DNA of 64,000 bases from Rosa chinensis (GCF_002994745.2 NC_037089.1:87258347-87322346); one strand, 5' to 3'; positions 51,852 through 64,000 are shown, counted from the stretch's first letter. Program-made: numbers and translations. Notes: generated from the sequence alone by a model not told the origin.

Positions 51852-52371
51852 TGTAAGTAAAAAGCTTTGAACTTTACTCTTTTCTGGGTTTCACTTTCTG
51901 TCTCTGATTTGGGTTCTCAGAGATAAAATTCAAAACTTGAGGAAAAGAATGAAAGAATGAAATGGGAAGCAGTTTTGATGAAACGGTCGACTGGTTTGGT
52001 GTGCTAACTGCTAAGTCTCAGACCCCAAAATATACAAAATATAATAGGCCATGGATTATAGCTATTTTTTCTTTTTAAAGGGTACCCAAAAAAAGAAAGA
52101 AATTTCTTTTGGGTAAATTCAAATTTTGCTTCTTTAGGCAATTATGTAAGAAAACTGAAAAAGGGGAAGTGTTTAAATTTATATAGTAAAATAATTTCTA
52201 CCGAATTTGTGAATTAACTGAGTGTTAAAAAAATTGGCCAGCTGAGGCACTATTGTCACACTGTACGGTATGTAGAAGGATTCGCATGTTCAGGTGAAGT
52301 TCAAATTTTACCGCCTGTCGGTCAACGGTACTTTTAAGTTTTTAACCCAGAGGGACCATAACTAGATCTCC

Positions 52372-52457
52372 AAACCTAGGATGAACAGCACATGACTGGA
52401 TCTTCCAAATGAGGAAACCTAGGATGAACAGCACATGACTGGATCTTCCAAATAAGA
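52372..52457. repeat. 43-bp tandem duplication
   Basis: aaacctaggatgaacag... starts at 52372 and 52415; the two units are nearly identical. Confidence 0.9.
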
Positions 52458-52545
52458 TGAACAACACGACTTTAAGTTGGGAAAGAGATGAAGTAAAAAC
52501 CATAAAGTTATATAAACTTGGCTTTTCCTAATTAGACAATGCTTA

Positions 52546-53798
52546 GGGCGAGTTTGGCCCCGAGGTGATTAATTTAAAATCAGCTTTAGCTGTGCTGTGA
52601 GAATAATCAGCTGTGCAATTAAGTAGCTGGGTGTTTGGTAAACTGTGCTTTTAAAAGTGCTGTGAGTACAAAAGCAGTGTTTAAGTGTTTGGTAAACTTT
52701 AGTATAAAAGTGCTGTGAGTTTAGAAAATGACCAAAAAGGACATAATGTTAAAATGGTGTTACTTATATATATTTTTAGAAATAATAACATTTATTGTCT
52801 TTATAATTTATACTCTATTCATTCATTTATCGTGACTTTATGAAGTTCTGGGAAATTTTCGGAGAATTTTTCTAATACCCGGACCATTTATCTTGACTTT
52901 CCGAAGTTCTGGAGTTTTGAAAATTTATTTAAGGAAATAGAAATCAAGTGGCGCGATCTCAGCCGTCAATTTCCTCCACCATCTAATCTGGTCCGTTGAT
53001 TTGGATTTAAAAGGAAAGGAAACAGACAGATTGGGCCACAAAGCTCGAGAGAGGGAGCTTGTTCTGACCCGAATGGAGGCCGTCGACCCCGAAGAGAAGC
53101 CAGACCGGAACTTTCACCTCCGCCCACCCCACGACGGCGCACGGGCACCATCTTCTTCGTCTCCTTGTACCCATCACGCCTATGGTCTTTGATCGTCCAT
53201 GCACCGGACGACGAAGAAGAATCGATGGTGAGAAGGTCCGACTGCTCCGGTGAGTGTCAGCGAATTCCGGCGACTCCAGCCACCGATTGGCTTGCATGTG
53301 GTATGAAACCTCATCTTCTCGTCATGGTCTACATGCCTGTGTGATTAGTTTCATAATTCGATTAGGTTATGATGATTTTCGTTGTTGGGAATTCTCGGCT
53401 CCGTCGCGGTTCCTCGACTCCGGCGACTTTTCCGGTTCTTCTCAGCTTAGTCCTGGCTTCGTTGCCTCTGTAGAAGAAAGCTGACCATGATTGGAGTTGG
53501 AAGTCACGAACTTGCTGGGTTGTAGGCATTGAATCCTCTGTCCATCTTCAACCAGTTTCGGCAGTGTTGGGAAACTGAGTTCGGGGCTGGAAAATGGATG
53601 AGGGCAATATAGGTAAATGATCTCAACTTTTGAAATCTCTTAATCTAAAGCATCACTTTTGCAACTTGTGGATTATAACATTGGGAAGTGGGAGATTGAA
53701 TTATAATCCATAATCTCTTGTTTTACCAAACACCTCATCCAGCTTAAATTACTGAATAAGCAGCTTAAGCTGCTTAGACCTCGGGGCCAAACTGGGCC
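52546..53798. mobile_element. Harbinger-like non-autonomous element containing LTR sequence
   Basis: Inverted ends GGGCGAGTTTGGCCCCGAGG (52546) and, in reverse complement, GGCCCAGTTTGGCCCCGAGG (53798). They are flanked by the 3-bp duplication TTA (52543-52545 and 53799-53801). The interior from about 52850 to 53480 is similar in order to 25300-25800 of the solo LTR ('cttgcatgtggtatgaaa', 'attccggc(g/a)a', 'tctcgtca'), so LTR-derived DNA is carried between Harbinger ends. No transposase is present. Confidence 0.75.
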
Positions 53799-53801
53799 TT
53801 A

Positions 53802-54477
53802 GAAAAAGATTGACATTATTATATTCTTAGAAAGACTTTGTTTTATTTATAAAACAAAAAGACTTCGTTTTAGTCAAGGTTGAGCTTAATATTTTACATC
53901 ATTGTATAATCCATCTCACGAAGCAGCCCTTTACATTTAACAAAAAGAAAGTACATCATTTAGATCACAGGAGAATACAAGTAAATGGTTAGGGAAATGA
54001 AGTGGACTCATTTCAATTACAATGTACAACAAAATGTGATCCACCAAGTTCCCTAAATCACACTATCAACAGCAGTGCAGAATAGGAAACCTGAAAACTC
54101 CACAGGGCCATGTAAGTTCCCCTTAAAAATTCCCACTTACAAAAGTATATCCTAAGTGCATCATGTGGAAAAAAAGGTTATATATATAACCAGCACATAC
54201 AATAAGTTTTCGAGGTAGCCTTACGAACAAGGCAGATGTTTCATCATTCATTTTCGAGGATGTCATTCTGCAGCATATTTCTCTTCTGAAGCTTCAAAAG
54301 TATAAGACTATTCCAATGCCTCTTGTCTGCAGCTACTGCTCAGAAGAATCATATACAGTATCCAAGTTCCGAAGCAATAAGTCATCCCATTGCCAAAAAG
54401 CATCTAGTTTTAGTTTCAATGTGGCAATTGTACCGGAAATGTGCTTCCCGAATCGTTATAATACTTGCACACAGGTT
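53802..54477. other. 3' flank of the mTERF gene
   Basis: No separate gene recognised. It probably holds the 3' untranslated region of the minus-strand mTERF gene. Confidence 0.5.
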
Positions 54478-56755
54478 TCATATTTCAACGTCTGTGTCAG
54501 GATCGTCACCATTGGCAGCAGCCACTTTCTCAATTTTCTTTTTAAGAGCCTTATCAAAGTTAGCAGCCGATAGTGATAACAACTGGTTCAATAGTAACAT
54601 CACTCCACATTCCTTCATAAGTGCATATCTTGGTTTAATCCTTTCTACCAAACTATAACCAAAGTATTGAGGGAATTTAACCAGCTCTGATTTTGAATAA
54701 TCCATGGTCAAAAAGAACTCCCATTTCGGCATCAAGTTCTCTGTCAAGCTGAAAGTATATAAAGCTCCATACCTTGAAATCATGGTTCCAATTTCCTCCA
54801 TAGTATATCCCCTTCCATAGAAAAACTCTGTCACAGGCTTCAAGTTGGCCTCAATACTAAGGCCAAAAACTGTGGGAGATCGACTTAGAAGAACACCAAC
54901 ATCCACCCCCAGTGAGCAAAAGTACTCAGCTGTGGGCCGTAACTTCTCCTCGACACTGTAACTTATAATGTTCGGGCACCTCGTCAAAACCTTACCTATG
55001 ATCTCTTCTGAAAGGCCCATTTCATAGAGGAAATCCACTGTTGTTTTCACCTTCTGCCTACTATATGTGAGGAGGGCTGGAAAGCGGTATATCACTTTTG
55101 CCCACTGTTTCTTGTCCACACCTAGGTTTTCTAAGAATCTCATGGTGGGCATAATATTTTCATAAAGACTGATTCCGCACAGCTGAGGCCTCTTAAAGAG
55201 GATTGTAGGAATATCAGATTTTGGGACCCCAAGATCAAGGAGAAACTCGACAGTTGGTTTTATTTTTCCCTCCAAACTGTAGTAGGCAAAAGATGGAAAT
55301 CTGCGTGCAATACCCTTTATTTGATCAAGATCCATTCCAAGCTCTAAAAGGTATAGGATGTGAGGTGGGAGCTTCCCAGCTGGGCCTATCTCACTTACTC
55401 TAGATATGGCTCTCAACTTCTTTAAGTCAACAGATGACTGAGATTTAATAACTGGTGCAGCTGGCTTTGCTTTAACTGGTGCATCTGGAAAGCTTTCCAC
55501 CACATCTACCATATAAATTCCATGCTCCTCTAGAAGGGATTCAAGGTAAGGGATCAGAGCCTCCCTTATCTCAAGCGTGGTTAGCTCCCGTCCTGCAAGA
55601 GAATTTGATTAATCAGATTTCAAACATTTAATACCTATGTCAGATGGATCCATGAAGAAGCAGTAATATGGTGAATTCGAACCTACTAGATACCGGGATT
55701 TATGAACAGAATGAAGCCTAGCGACAAGGTGATCAATGAAAAGCTCCGACTTGTTTATGGTTCTCGCAGCAATTGTATGGCTGAGACCTTGTTTCTTCAA
55801 GAACAAGGTTAGGACAGCTTTGGCTTCTTCTTTCTCAGCCGCCAAAAGAGCGGGAGATACCAGCTTTAAGCTAAATGACCCTTCCACCCCAGAGTCCGCT
55901 GCATAAATGGTAACATATATTGGTTAAGTTTTCATGAAAATAGACACATTGGTTTATACGGATGTTGCCATTTAAAGTTCAAAAGCCGTATCACAGGAAT
56001 GTGTAACTAATTGCTTACCAAACCTCGCCCGACAGATAAATAGCTTTTGAGGGAAAGCAACTCTCGTCCTGGAGAAAACCAACCCAAATCAGTTTCGGTC
56101 TCATAACAAGTACACAAAAGAGAAAACACAGACAAATATGCATATTCAGTCTCAGAATGCCTTGGAGTTTGCCAGAAACTAGCTAACAAATAACACCATA
56201 ACTCCAGCCTATCAAAATCTAATCACTCTTAACAGATAACCACATCATTTTATCCTATTAAAATCCACTCGATCACTAAGGACAGTTCAAGTTGGCCATC
56301 CCAAAATACCAAAATCACAACAATGAAACGATTTTGCTCCCTAGTCTCCTTTCCACCATTAACAAATTATTCCACAAAACCAATATATCAATAATTTCTT
56401 CTTTCTCTTCTATATATTCATTTCTACTGGTGCCAATTTATCAACAATACTCATTATTTATCACAATCCCCAATCTATAATCCATTTGAAAAACCAAGAA
56501 CTATGAAGAAAGATTAAAGCTTTAACCTCACAAACTTCAGTGGGTAGTGATACGTCAACTTGAAGCTTGAATCATTCACATTGCAACACCTACAGATGCC
56601 AATAACGATTATGAGATAAAATTTCAACTATGTTCTTCCCCAAATTAGGGCCAAAACCATAAACCCAGAAATGAGAGAGTGTACCTTCCGGTGCTGAATA
56701 AGACTTGTAGAGGAGAAGCAAAGTCGGCGACCCGTATGGCGCAGAATGCTTTCAT
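54478..56755 (-). CDS. MTERF5: Organellar transcription termination factor (mTERF) family, MTERF5/MDA1-like (5 exons, 504 aa)
   Basis: Helical-repeat nucleic-acid-binding protein of chloroplast or mitochondrial gene expression. Exons in coding order: 56685-56755, 56527-56589, 56019-56068, 55683-55898, 54478-55592; the frame is continuous and ends ...TDVEI. The N-terminus (MKAFCAIRVADFASPLQVLF, then basic) looks like an organelle transit peptide. From about residue 180 onward there are at least seven tandem mTERF motifs of about 35 residues (xxPPHILYLLELGMDLDQI, PTVEFLLDLGVPKSDI, PTMRFLENLGVDKKQW, TVDFLYEMGLSEEII and so on). The wording resembles Arabidopsis MTERF5 (MDA1), a plastid factor, by memory only. 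It is divergently oriented to the mitochondrial RRF gene with 940 bp between start codons. Confidence 0.88.
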
Positions 56756-56929
56756 TTTTCAGCTCAGAATTTATTTATTTTTGAGGCTCCAGCTGAAACG
56801 AAGAAGAAGAAGAAGAAGAAAGCGTCTTTGGAGTTTGGACTATTAGAGGGTTTTGGATATATGCTACTTTCCCCCAAATATCTGCAAATAAAGCTTAACA
56901 ATTCCCCCAATTTAAATTAACCATGCGAC

Positions 56930-57655
56930 GCCGTTTCCATGTTGACATGTGAATAGCATTCTAGTTTATTTTGGGTTGTACTTAATCACCTGGTGCAGTA
57001 AGGTCGGTCGAGAGGGCTAGTATGGAACTCCTAGTTTTCAAATTCGTGCGCTTGTAATGACAGAGGATTAGTATCACTTTGTTGGAATTTTCTCGTGGAC
57101 TTTGGTCCGACTATTAACTGTGGGGTGTGTTACTGACTTTATAACGTAATCGTGGTTTGCTACATCATCTCCACTAAATTAGTGAAACGTCGTCATTTCT
57201 TCTTCGACATGTAAATAGCATTTAGTGTCTTTGGGCCATACTTTAAAAGGCCAAATCTCAGGCTTTCACTGGAATAGATGATTAGTCTGATTTTGTTGGA
57301 ATACCTTCCTAAATCTTGGCATGAGTGCTAACTGAATAGTGTGCTACTAACTCATCAACGTAACCATGATTTGCTACCTCATCCCTACTAAATTAGTGAA
57401 ACATTGTCATTTCTTCTTTGGCATGTAAATAGCATTCAGTGTCTTTAAGCCGTACTTAAAAACCCAAATCTCAAGCTTCCACTGCTACGGAGGATTAGTG
57501 TGACTTTGTTGGAGTACCTTCGTGGATCTCGGTCTGACTATTAACTAAGTGGTGTGTTACTAACTCGCTAACTTAACCTGAACTTTTTACCTCGTCCCTA
57601 TTTAGTGTCTTTGGGCCGTACTTAAAAGCCCAAATCTCAGGCCTCCACTGCGCGG
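56930..57655 (+). repeat. Degenerate tandem repeats in the shared mTERF/mRRF promoter region
   Basis: The phrase 'catgt(a/g)aatagcatt' occurs near 56948, 57210 and 57422. The phrase 'ccaaatctca(g/a)gc' occurs near 57252, 57464 and 57631. The phrase 'ttgttggaatt/tacctt' also recurs. Unit length is about 212 bp with internal deletions in the last copy. Each unit carries a TTTGGGCC/TTAAGCC block. The array ends about 40 bp before the mRRF start codon. Confidence 0.8.
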
Positions 57656-57695
57656 GGTTTATCAAAATCTAAAACCCTAAGAGAGCTCACCAGCC
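57600..57695 (+). promoter_or_regulatory. mRRF proximal promoter: GGCC site and telo-box-like motif
   Basis: tttGGGCCgtac followed by aaAGCCCAaatc at 57610-57635, and AAAACCCTAA at about 57671-57680, 15 bp before the ATG. GGCCCA-type and telo-box motifs are typical of plant genes for translation and organelle biogenesis. No TATA box was seen. Confidence 0.55.
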
Positions 57696-57882
57696 ATGGC
57701 GGTCTTTCTCCGACGCGGATTCTCAATCCGAAACGCGCTTCTCCGACGAAGCTCAGCTCTGTACGGCTGCGATCTCCCGCTCTGCAACTCAGAGACGCCG
57801 CAAAGGATTCTCTGTCCTCCGGCTCTTGAATTTCTGAAAGAAAGTCGCAGAGGCTTCGCCAAAGGCCGTAAATCAAGTACTA

Positions 57883-57958
<76 letters not shown>

Positions 57959-59638
57959 CTTAAAGATTACTTTTTGAAATGTGATTTTGAGAATTTGGTT
58001 CGTTTTCTGAGCTGGGCTTTTCGCAATTGTAGAAGATGAATCGTCTGGAACTACAATGGAGGTTTTACCAGATATGGGACCCATCATCAAGGCCAATGCG
58101 ACCTCACATATGGAGGCTGCAATTGCAGCATTGTCAGTAGAACTGAGCAAACTACGCACCGGAAGAGCATCACCAGGTGGATTTGTCAGTTCTCATTTGC
58201 CGAGTTTTCGTTCTTTTTTTTTCGGTCTTGTTCTGCATAGATTTCATTGTCTGTAATAATTTTTGCTGACTGGTTGTGTGAATTTTTGGAAATGTTTGTG
58301 TGTGCAGGAATGCTGGACCACATTATTGTGGAAACCAGTGGGCTGAAGCTGCCCTTGCATCAGATAGCGGTTGTTTCGGTCATGGATTCAAAAACGTTAT
58401 CGATCAATCCGTTTGATCCAAATGTAATGAAATTGAGCTCATTTCTTGAAGTTTTTTGTTTATCTTTGTTTTCTACTCCATCAGCGTGTGATTTTTAATT
58501 TACACTTTGTTTGTCAGATGCTTGTTTTTAAACATGAAAATGCATCAGCTGTAGTCTTATGCATTTGCCATGTAATGAGCTTTCAAAATGAATCTAGTTA
58601 TGAGATTAAGTATTTCAATTTGGGGACTAAGCACAGCTCCTGAATGTCCTTGCTTATGAAATGATACTACTTCATTCCTCTGAAAGTATATCAATAAACT
58701 TACTAATGTTGCAGGCCTTGAAAAATATAGAGACTGCCATTGTTGAATCTCCCTTGGGTTTAAATCCTAAAACCGATGGGGAGCGATTGATTGCTGCTAT
58801 TCCTCCGTAAGTACTATACTCAATAATTGCAACTCATAGTTTTCATTATTAAACTTCTTAGTCCTCAATAATCACTCAAAAGTTTCCCATGCTTAACTCT
58901 AACTGTTCTAGGTGTGTAATTGCTTAACTAATTTACTATTTCTCTTTTGTAATGGCCAGATTGACCAAGGAGCATGTTCAGGTGAGTAACTACTTTCCCC
59001 TTTTTCTTGGTTTTTACACTTTTACCATCTGATAACCTATATGTCTTATCAGTAAACATATTTTACCAGGCTATCTGTAAAGTGGTTAACAAGTCTTGTG
59101 AAGATGGCAGACTAAGCATAAGAAGAGGTCGCCAAAAGGTAAGAGATGCCAATTCTTTTTCTGCTAGTCCTATTTGGATAACAGTACATTTGAAATATAT
59201 GACGTTTATCAGCAGATATAGTAACAGTAGTACGGAATCTGGCCTGCTAGAGGTGGGTTGCTCTCCTGAAGAATTGTGCCTCTACTAGTATTGAAGATCA
59301 AAACAATTTAAGGCTGTAGAAGGATTAGCTGTGAAATGTTAGCTCAGGTTTATTTCCAATATGCTTCTGAATAGGTTGTTGGTTTCTTTTACAGGCAATG
59401 GATACAATTAAAAAGCTATATTCAAGCTACCCTAAGGACGACTTAAAAAGACTGGAGAAAGAGGTGAGTAACTACTTACAAGCTAACGGCTCTTCAAAAA
59501 ATACGATGAAAAAGCTTTCTGTTGCTCATTTGATTTCCGAATGGTTACATATTCCAGGTTGAGGAGCTGACTAAAAAGCATATCAAGAAAGCGGAGGACT
59601 TGTGCAAGGCAAAGGAGAAGGAGATTGCTGGTGGTTAA
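57696..59638 (+). CDS. Ribosome recycling factor, mitochondrial (8 exons, 257 aa)
   Basis: Splits post-termination ribosomes together with EF-G so they can start again. Exons: 57696-57876, 58033-58176, 58308-58423, 58715-58806, 58960-58981, 59070-59138, 59395-59463, 59558-59638; the frame is continuous and ends ...EIAGG. The N-terminus (MAVFLRRGFSIRNALLRRSS..., FAKGRKSKD) is a basic mitochondrial-type presequence of about 70 residues. The RRF core then shows LSKLRTGRASPGMLDHI, SINPFDP, IETAIVESPLGLNP, LIAAIPPLTKEH, IRRGRQKAMDTIKK and a final coiled-coil (EELTKKHIKKAEDLCKAKEKE). The RTGRA and P-L-T-.E motifs are conserved throughout the family. A polyadenylation-like aataaa lies at about 59816. 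It shares its upstream region with the mTERF gene. Confidence 0.94.
57886..57954. repeat. Microsatellite (CT)n(TA)n in mRRF intron 1
   Basis: About 17 CT units followed directly by about 17 TA units. Confidence 0.95.
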
Positions 59639-60374
59639 GGTGGGCGGTTTTCCTATGTATCTTGATTGCCGGAAGACCCCGCTCCTTTTTGAAGGAGCTA
59701 CACCTGAAATCATTTTTGCAGAAGAGTCCCAGAGTCCCGTAGTTACTTTCATCATTATATGTTATAACCTAGTTATTTCTCCAAAGTTATATGCATTGTC
59801 GAAGTTTCATCGTATAATAAAGCAAGCTCTTGTGAAAGAAGATATTTAACCACAGACAATACGGATCCGGTTAAAGTTGTGATTCAAAATACTTGGGTGA
59901 GTTGCAGAAAGGGGTTTCTTTGAAGAAAAACATTAGTAACGATATTCTTCCCATATCTTTGAAAAAACATGGACCTTCTGTAAAGAGTGCCATACATTAT
60001 GGTAATTTTTCCCAAGAGATAAAAGGTTTAGGCTACAATAGATTCTCTCCTGTGAAGTAGGTCCTGTTGGGGTAATGAGGATAATGTTTTGGATAACTTG
60101 AAGGAGATTAAAAAAACGTGCTCTCTGCTGTACATGAAGCCATATGGTAATCAATCAAAGAAAACAAAAAGCTGTGGAATGCTTGATTTCATTGTCCCTT
60201 ACGATGAGAAGAGATTTACAGCTGCAGGATCAAAACCTTTACACTACAAAATACCGAATCTAAATACTTCAAGATGAAGTATTCCTGAAATCATCTATAC
60301 ACCACCCTACTTCACTAGCAGTCTAGCATTACTCTCACTAATCATCAGTCATCACCATTGATGACTCCATCGGA
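59639..60374. other. Convergent 3' region between mRRF and the ankyrin gene
   Basis: Contains the mRRF 3' untranslated region with an aataaa signal near 59816. No other gene recognised. Confidence 0.5.
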
Positions 60375-63190
60375 TTACTGAAAATAGCCAGCCTCTTTGG
60401 TCACAAGTGTTATACCCCTCACCCAAAGCTCGGCCATTTCAACCCCACCTTCGCACACAAAATGCACCTCCTTGTTTTTGGTAGTCACAACCCTAAACAC
60501 TCCAGCATCATTGACATCACTCTTGCTCCCCCTGTTCCTGATAAAAGCCGGGCTAGCTCTCACCTCAGCCTCTCGGCATATCACATTTCTCTGATTTGAC
60601 TTGCCCCATCGCAGCACCCCTTCACTCCCCACCATTCTCAGATCTTTCTCATGAGGACTTCCTTTCCCGCCCTTTGTGTGCTTGAGAACCCGAGCCCCAC
60701 GTAGCACCAGCATGCGAGCAAGTTCATCCAGAATCACACGCTCAGCATCATTTTTCAAACCACCCCTTTTCCTTGCAAGTGAGAGTGGCGTTTCGCCTTT
60801 AGCATTCATGACCTCTAGCTTGGCCCCATGAGAGATCAAGAGTTCACACATGGTACCATAGCCTTCCCTGGCTGCTAACATGAGAGGTGTGTAACCATCT
60901 CCATCAGGGACATTTACATCGTAACCCCTACCTGTTAACAACTTGGCTGCATCCATGTCCCCACGACGTGCAGCACAATGTAGAGCATAGAAACCCCCAG
61001 CATAGTGATTACCCTTTTCGAGTGCAAATTCAAGCATCACCTTCTCAAATAGGTCACGGTTTTGGCTTAATGCTGATAGAGTAATTGCAGTCTCACCAGA
61101 TTTGTTGCACAACTTTACATCAGCTCCTGCATAAACCAGCAACTGGAATGCTTCAACGTGGCCCTCCAAAGCAGTGATCATGACTGGACTAAAACCTTTA
61201 TCATCCTGATAATCAATCTCAAATTCTCCTGAATCAACTATAGCTTTCAAGGCCTCAATATCACCAGCTTGAGCGACAAACATCAGGGGAGAGAAAACAG
61301 AAAAGTTGCTGGATTTAGGTATCTTGCCGATTCTTATTATATCTACCAATGCCTCCTGAAAACCAAGGGACCACCGGTTTGTGACAGCAATTGAACTGAC
61401 AGACTGAGCAGCAACATTGACCAAGCCAAAATCAGCACCAGCCATGGCCAATACTCTGAGACACTCTTCATGTTTATATTTTGCACAGATCAATAGAGCT
61501 GTCTCACCAGAGTCTGTCTTGGAGTTTATATCACAGCCAGAATCGATCAAACATTGAAGGACTGCTGACAAACCAAGGCGGGCGGCCATGTGTATTGCAT
61601 TGAACATTGTCTTCCCAGTTGTTTTAACAGGCGATTCTACATTGGCACCACAATGTAGTAGCGCACGCACAGCTCCTACATTGCCACATAGGACGGCATG
61701 GTGCAGGAGAGTTCTTCCGCAATAAGGGGTATTAGGGGAAATATTTTGGAGGAGCAAGTGCAAGATTGAACCACTAGCTTCAAAGTATTCCACTGCACAC
61801 CAAGTAATGGGATAAGGTTCAGCCAGTCCTGCACCAACGCGCAACTCTTCCCCTGTAGCTATGTCCCATGACCATGCTCCCAGCCTCACTTGGACATCTG
61901 TCCTTGCACCAGCCTATTTAATTTGGGACAAAAACAAATGAGGTTGGTTAGTCATGTGGAGTAAAAGAATACAGATAAGCAAAGTAATTTTCAAAGATGA
62001 AACAGTAACAATTCTACTGTTGCATCAGAAACAAAGAATCCGAATCATTTTTTGTTAAGATCTCACTGCAACAATTCAAACTTGTACCATTGTGTACCAA
62101 TTAAAATGTACAAATCCAGCTGTCACAGTTGCATTATTATGACACAGGGGAGGAAGGGGCCTGCCTACTTATATTGGATTCTCAGACGATTTTTTTTTTT
62201 TTTTTTGGGTACTTTTCCTGATATAGAGATTTCAGACAAATATCTGATGATTTTTGTGTTATTCGATTGTACATTGACAGAACCCAAGGATGGTGTGAAA
62301 CTTATGATATATTATCCAAAACCTAAGCTCAAGAGTTCAGGGAAATTGACAGTAAAGCAACTGGAACTTATCTCTATGAGCACGATCATTACTTCATATA
62401 AATAAACTGAAAGTGATGAGTAAATCACCTTTAGCAGCAAACGGACAGTAGCAACCTGCCTGCTAACAACTGCAGCTACCAGTGCACTACAGTCGACATT
62501 GGTGTGCAGAGAAGGCTTAGATGACTGAAGCAGTATCCTATCGACTGCACTTGCATCGACACCACACTGCCATTATAAGAAAGAAGAAAAATGTGAGCAT
62601 ATTAACAAGGCTTATAAAAGGACCCTAATAGGGCTGTGCTCTTAATAACCTGCTAATCAGGAGCATTTTAGACTTTTATCAATGTTAATTTATGATTCAT
62701 TCAGCAACTAATAAATTAGTCCCATGATACCAATGTGCATTTCCGCAACTAAGAGGAGCATTTTATGATTGCTCGTATACAGGACATCTTTTCACTGATG
62801 TTAAACAACAAGCAATTATAAACTGCAGTGTCCAGTTTTATCAAAATATGGTGGCATTTAAAAAATTACTGTTGAACAACAGTTGAGTAATATTCATTGA
62901 AGATAATACTTTACCTTCATGAGAGTGTCAACCACATCCACAAACCCCCTGCAGCATGCTATGACAATAGCATGTACAGCAAGATGGGGCCGGATCAAAT
63001 CAGAGGACATGAGCAGCTCCACGTTTTTAGCATTTCCATGACAACTTGCCTCCAACAGAGCTTCCTCACAAGCTGGTTGAGATGCTCCAGCTTTAAGTAG
63101 GATCTTGAGAATCTCAAGATGGCCCTCTCTTACTGCTGCTGTTGTCGCGAAGCCACGGAAGAGCTTCTGATTCACATCAGCTCCAATGCT
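60375..63190 (-). CDS. Ankyrin-repeat protein, 5' part beyond the window (3 exons seen, 650 aa)
   Basis: Exons in coding order: 62915-63190, 62429-62566, 60375-61913; phases are all 0 and the reading ends in TAA at 60375. The first seen exon starts in mid-repeat (SIGADVNQKLFRGF), so the start codon lies further right, probably beyond 64000. At least ten ankyrin repeats are visible, such as GRTLLHHAVLCGNVGAVRALL, GETALLICAKYKHEECLRVL and GYTPLMLAAREGYGTMCELL. The last about 90 residues follow a basic linker and end AGVFRVVTTKNKEVHFVC..., MAELWVRGITLV, which resembles a small PH-like fold. No RING finger, kinase or membrane segment was seen in this part. It is probably a cytosolic scaffold; the specific partner is unknown. 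Confidence 0.9.
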
Positions 63191-64000
63191 CTGTCATTTA
63201 TGAAAAAAGCCAATCCTTAGTACATTGCAAATCCAGAAATAATACTCCAAAAGCAGACATTTTAGGGTTTCATCCTTCTAATCTTTTCTTCCCCTAAATG
63301 GCCTTATAATCTTTACAAAAGTTCAAGAAGAAGAGATAAAAACTAGTACATTGGTAGGTATCTTGGTTTCTTCATTGAGTACAAAAGGTGATGGCCACAT
63401 ACAGACAAAAAGGGGGGAACAAAATCTGATGTGATGTTGTCAACAAGCAGATTATTAATACGAGGGCAAGGGGGATGCATAATACACAGGCTTGGAACAA
63501 ACAGTTTAAGACAGCTAGGAATGGGCTTTTAAGAGTCCACATAATACATATTAAAGTAAGCTAGCTTACAAATACATGTATTATTAACTCTGTAGCCATA
63601 TTATTTTAGCAGCTCCAGCATTTTAAGAATACGCACAAACGAAACCCCAATATCCAACTAAGCAGGACACAGAACAATATTAGTAAAAAGTAAATTATGC
63701 ATTTTTGCTCAGATAAAATTACATTAACATACATGAAACACAGGTTTTCACTCAAGCAAAATACACAGATCAAAATACTAACAGCCTTGAAGCTTAACGT
63801 CTAGAATTTGTGAATACATCACGAATGAAATACAAAAAAAGTTTACTTTTAGTCACTTGAGTTTCAAAGTGATTAACCATATCAGAAACAGAAATCCTTC
63901 AAGTTATTGCTACAATGCACCAAAAAAAAAAAGTTATAGTTCACCGAAAACTCCCGAATGCTGGATCATGAACAACTTCGAAAACGCTTCTAAAGAGTCC
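63191..64000 (-). other. Intron of the ankyrin gene (probable)
   Basis: The acceptor …aaatgacag at 63191 opens the exon to the left. No preceding exon was recognised up to the window end, so this is taken as intron. Confidence 0.55.

Noticed and set aside
54323..54658. Plus-strand frames opposite the mTERF gene
   Set aside because: They are antisense shadows of the last mTERF exon and its 3' flank.

Overview
The window is nuclear DNA of a higher plant, most likely a eudicot. The genes have GT-AG introns, AT-rich introns and intergenic DNA, and plant families (plastid-type GH1 beta-glucosidases, a RAD21.1/SYN2-type cohesin kleisin, an organellar mTERF, a mitochondrial RRF, an ankyrin protein). 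Many plant transposable elements are nested between them. A Rosaceae-like genome is a guess I cannot prove from sequence alone. All exon structures below were read by eye from splice sites, reading-frame continuity and protein motifs.

Layout. 0-2.9 kb: relic of an LTR retrotransposon on the minus strand. 2.9-5.8 kb: AT-rich DNA, no gene recognised. 5.8-7.7 kb: last two exons of a dead beta-glucosidase gene, split by a Mutator-like (MULE) insertion. 7.9-20.6 kb: a transposon field holding a PIF/Harbinger derivative, a SINE, a LINE-derived retroposon, a Pack-MULE carrying fasciclin-like gene fragments, another MULE and two inverted copies of a small MITE. 20.8-24.3 kb: intact beta-glucosidase 1 (12 exons, 552 aa). 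25.1-28.0 kb: solo LTR with a nested MITE. 28.1-36.5 kb: a complete, apparently young LTR retrotransposon without recognisable gag-pol that carries, antisense, an intact intronless WUSCHEL-like homeobox gene. 36.6 kb: orphan last-exon fragment of the cohesin gene. 37.7-40.7 kb: intact beta-glucosidase 2 (12 exons, 569 aa). 41.2-45.9 and 47.2-51.9 kb: two tandem intact SYN2/RAD21.1-like genes on the minus strand (758 and 744 aa, 13 exons each). 52.5-53.8 kb: Harbinger-like element that has absorbed LTR sequence. 54.5-56.8 kb: mTERF gene (minus, 504 aa). 57.7-59.6 kb: mitochondrial ribosome recycling factor (plus, 257 aa), head-to-head with the mTERF gene across degenerate tandem repeats. 60.4-63.2 kb and beyond the window: ankyrin-repeat protein (minus).

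The locus grew by tandem duplication. A unit of beta-glucosidase plus the 3' end of the cohesin gene was duplicated, and the cohesin gene was duplicated again. Retrotransposons then pushed the two beta-glucosidase units apart. The single-copy genes on the right (mTERF, mRRF, ankyrin) look ordinary. The most unusual object is the WUSCHEL-like retrogene inside an LTR retrotransposon: it keeps its homeodomain, WUS-box and EAR-type motif, and has a TATA box and G-boxes upstream within the element, so the element could in principle spread a stem-cell regulator around the genome.
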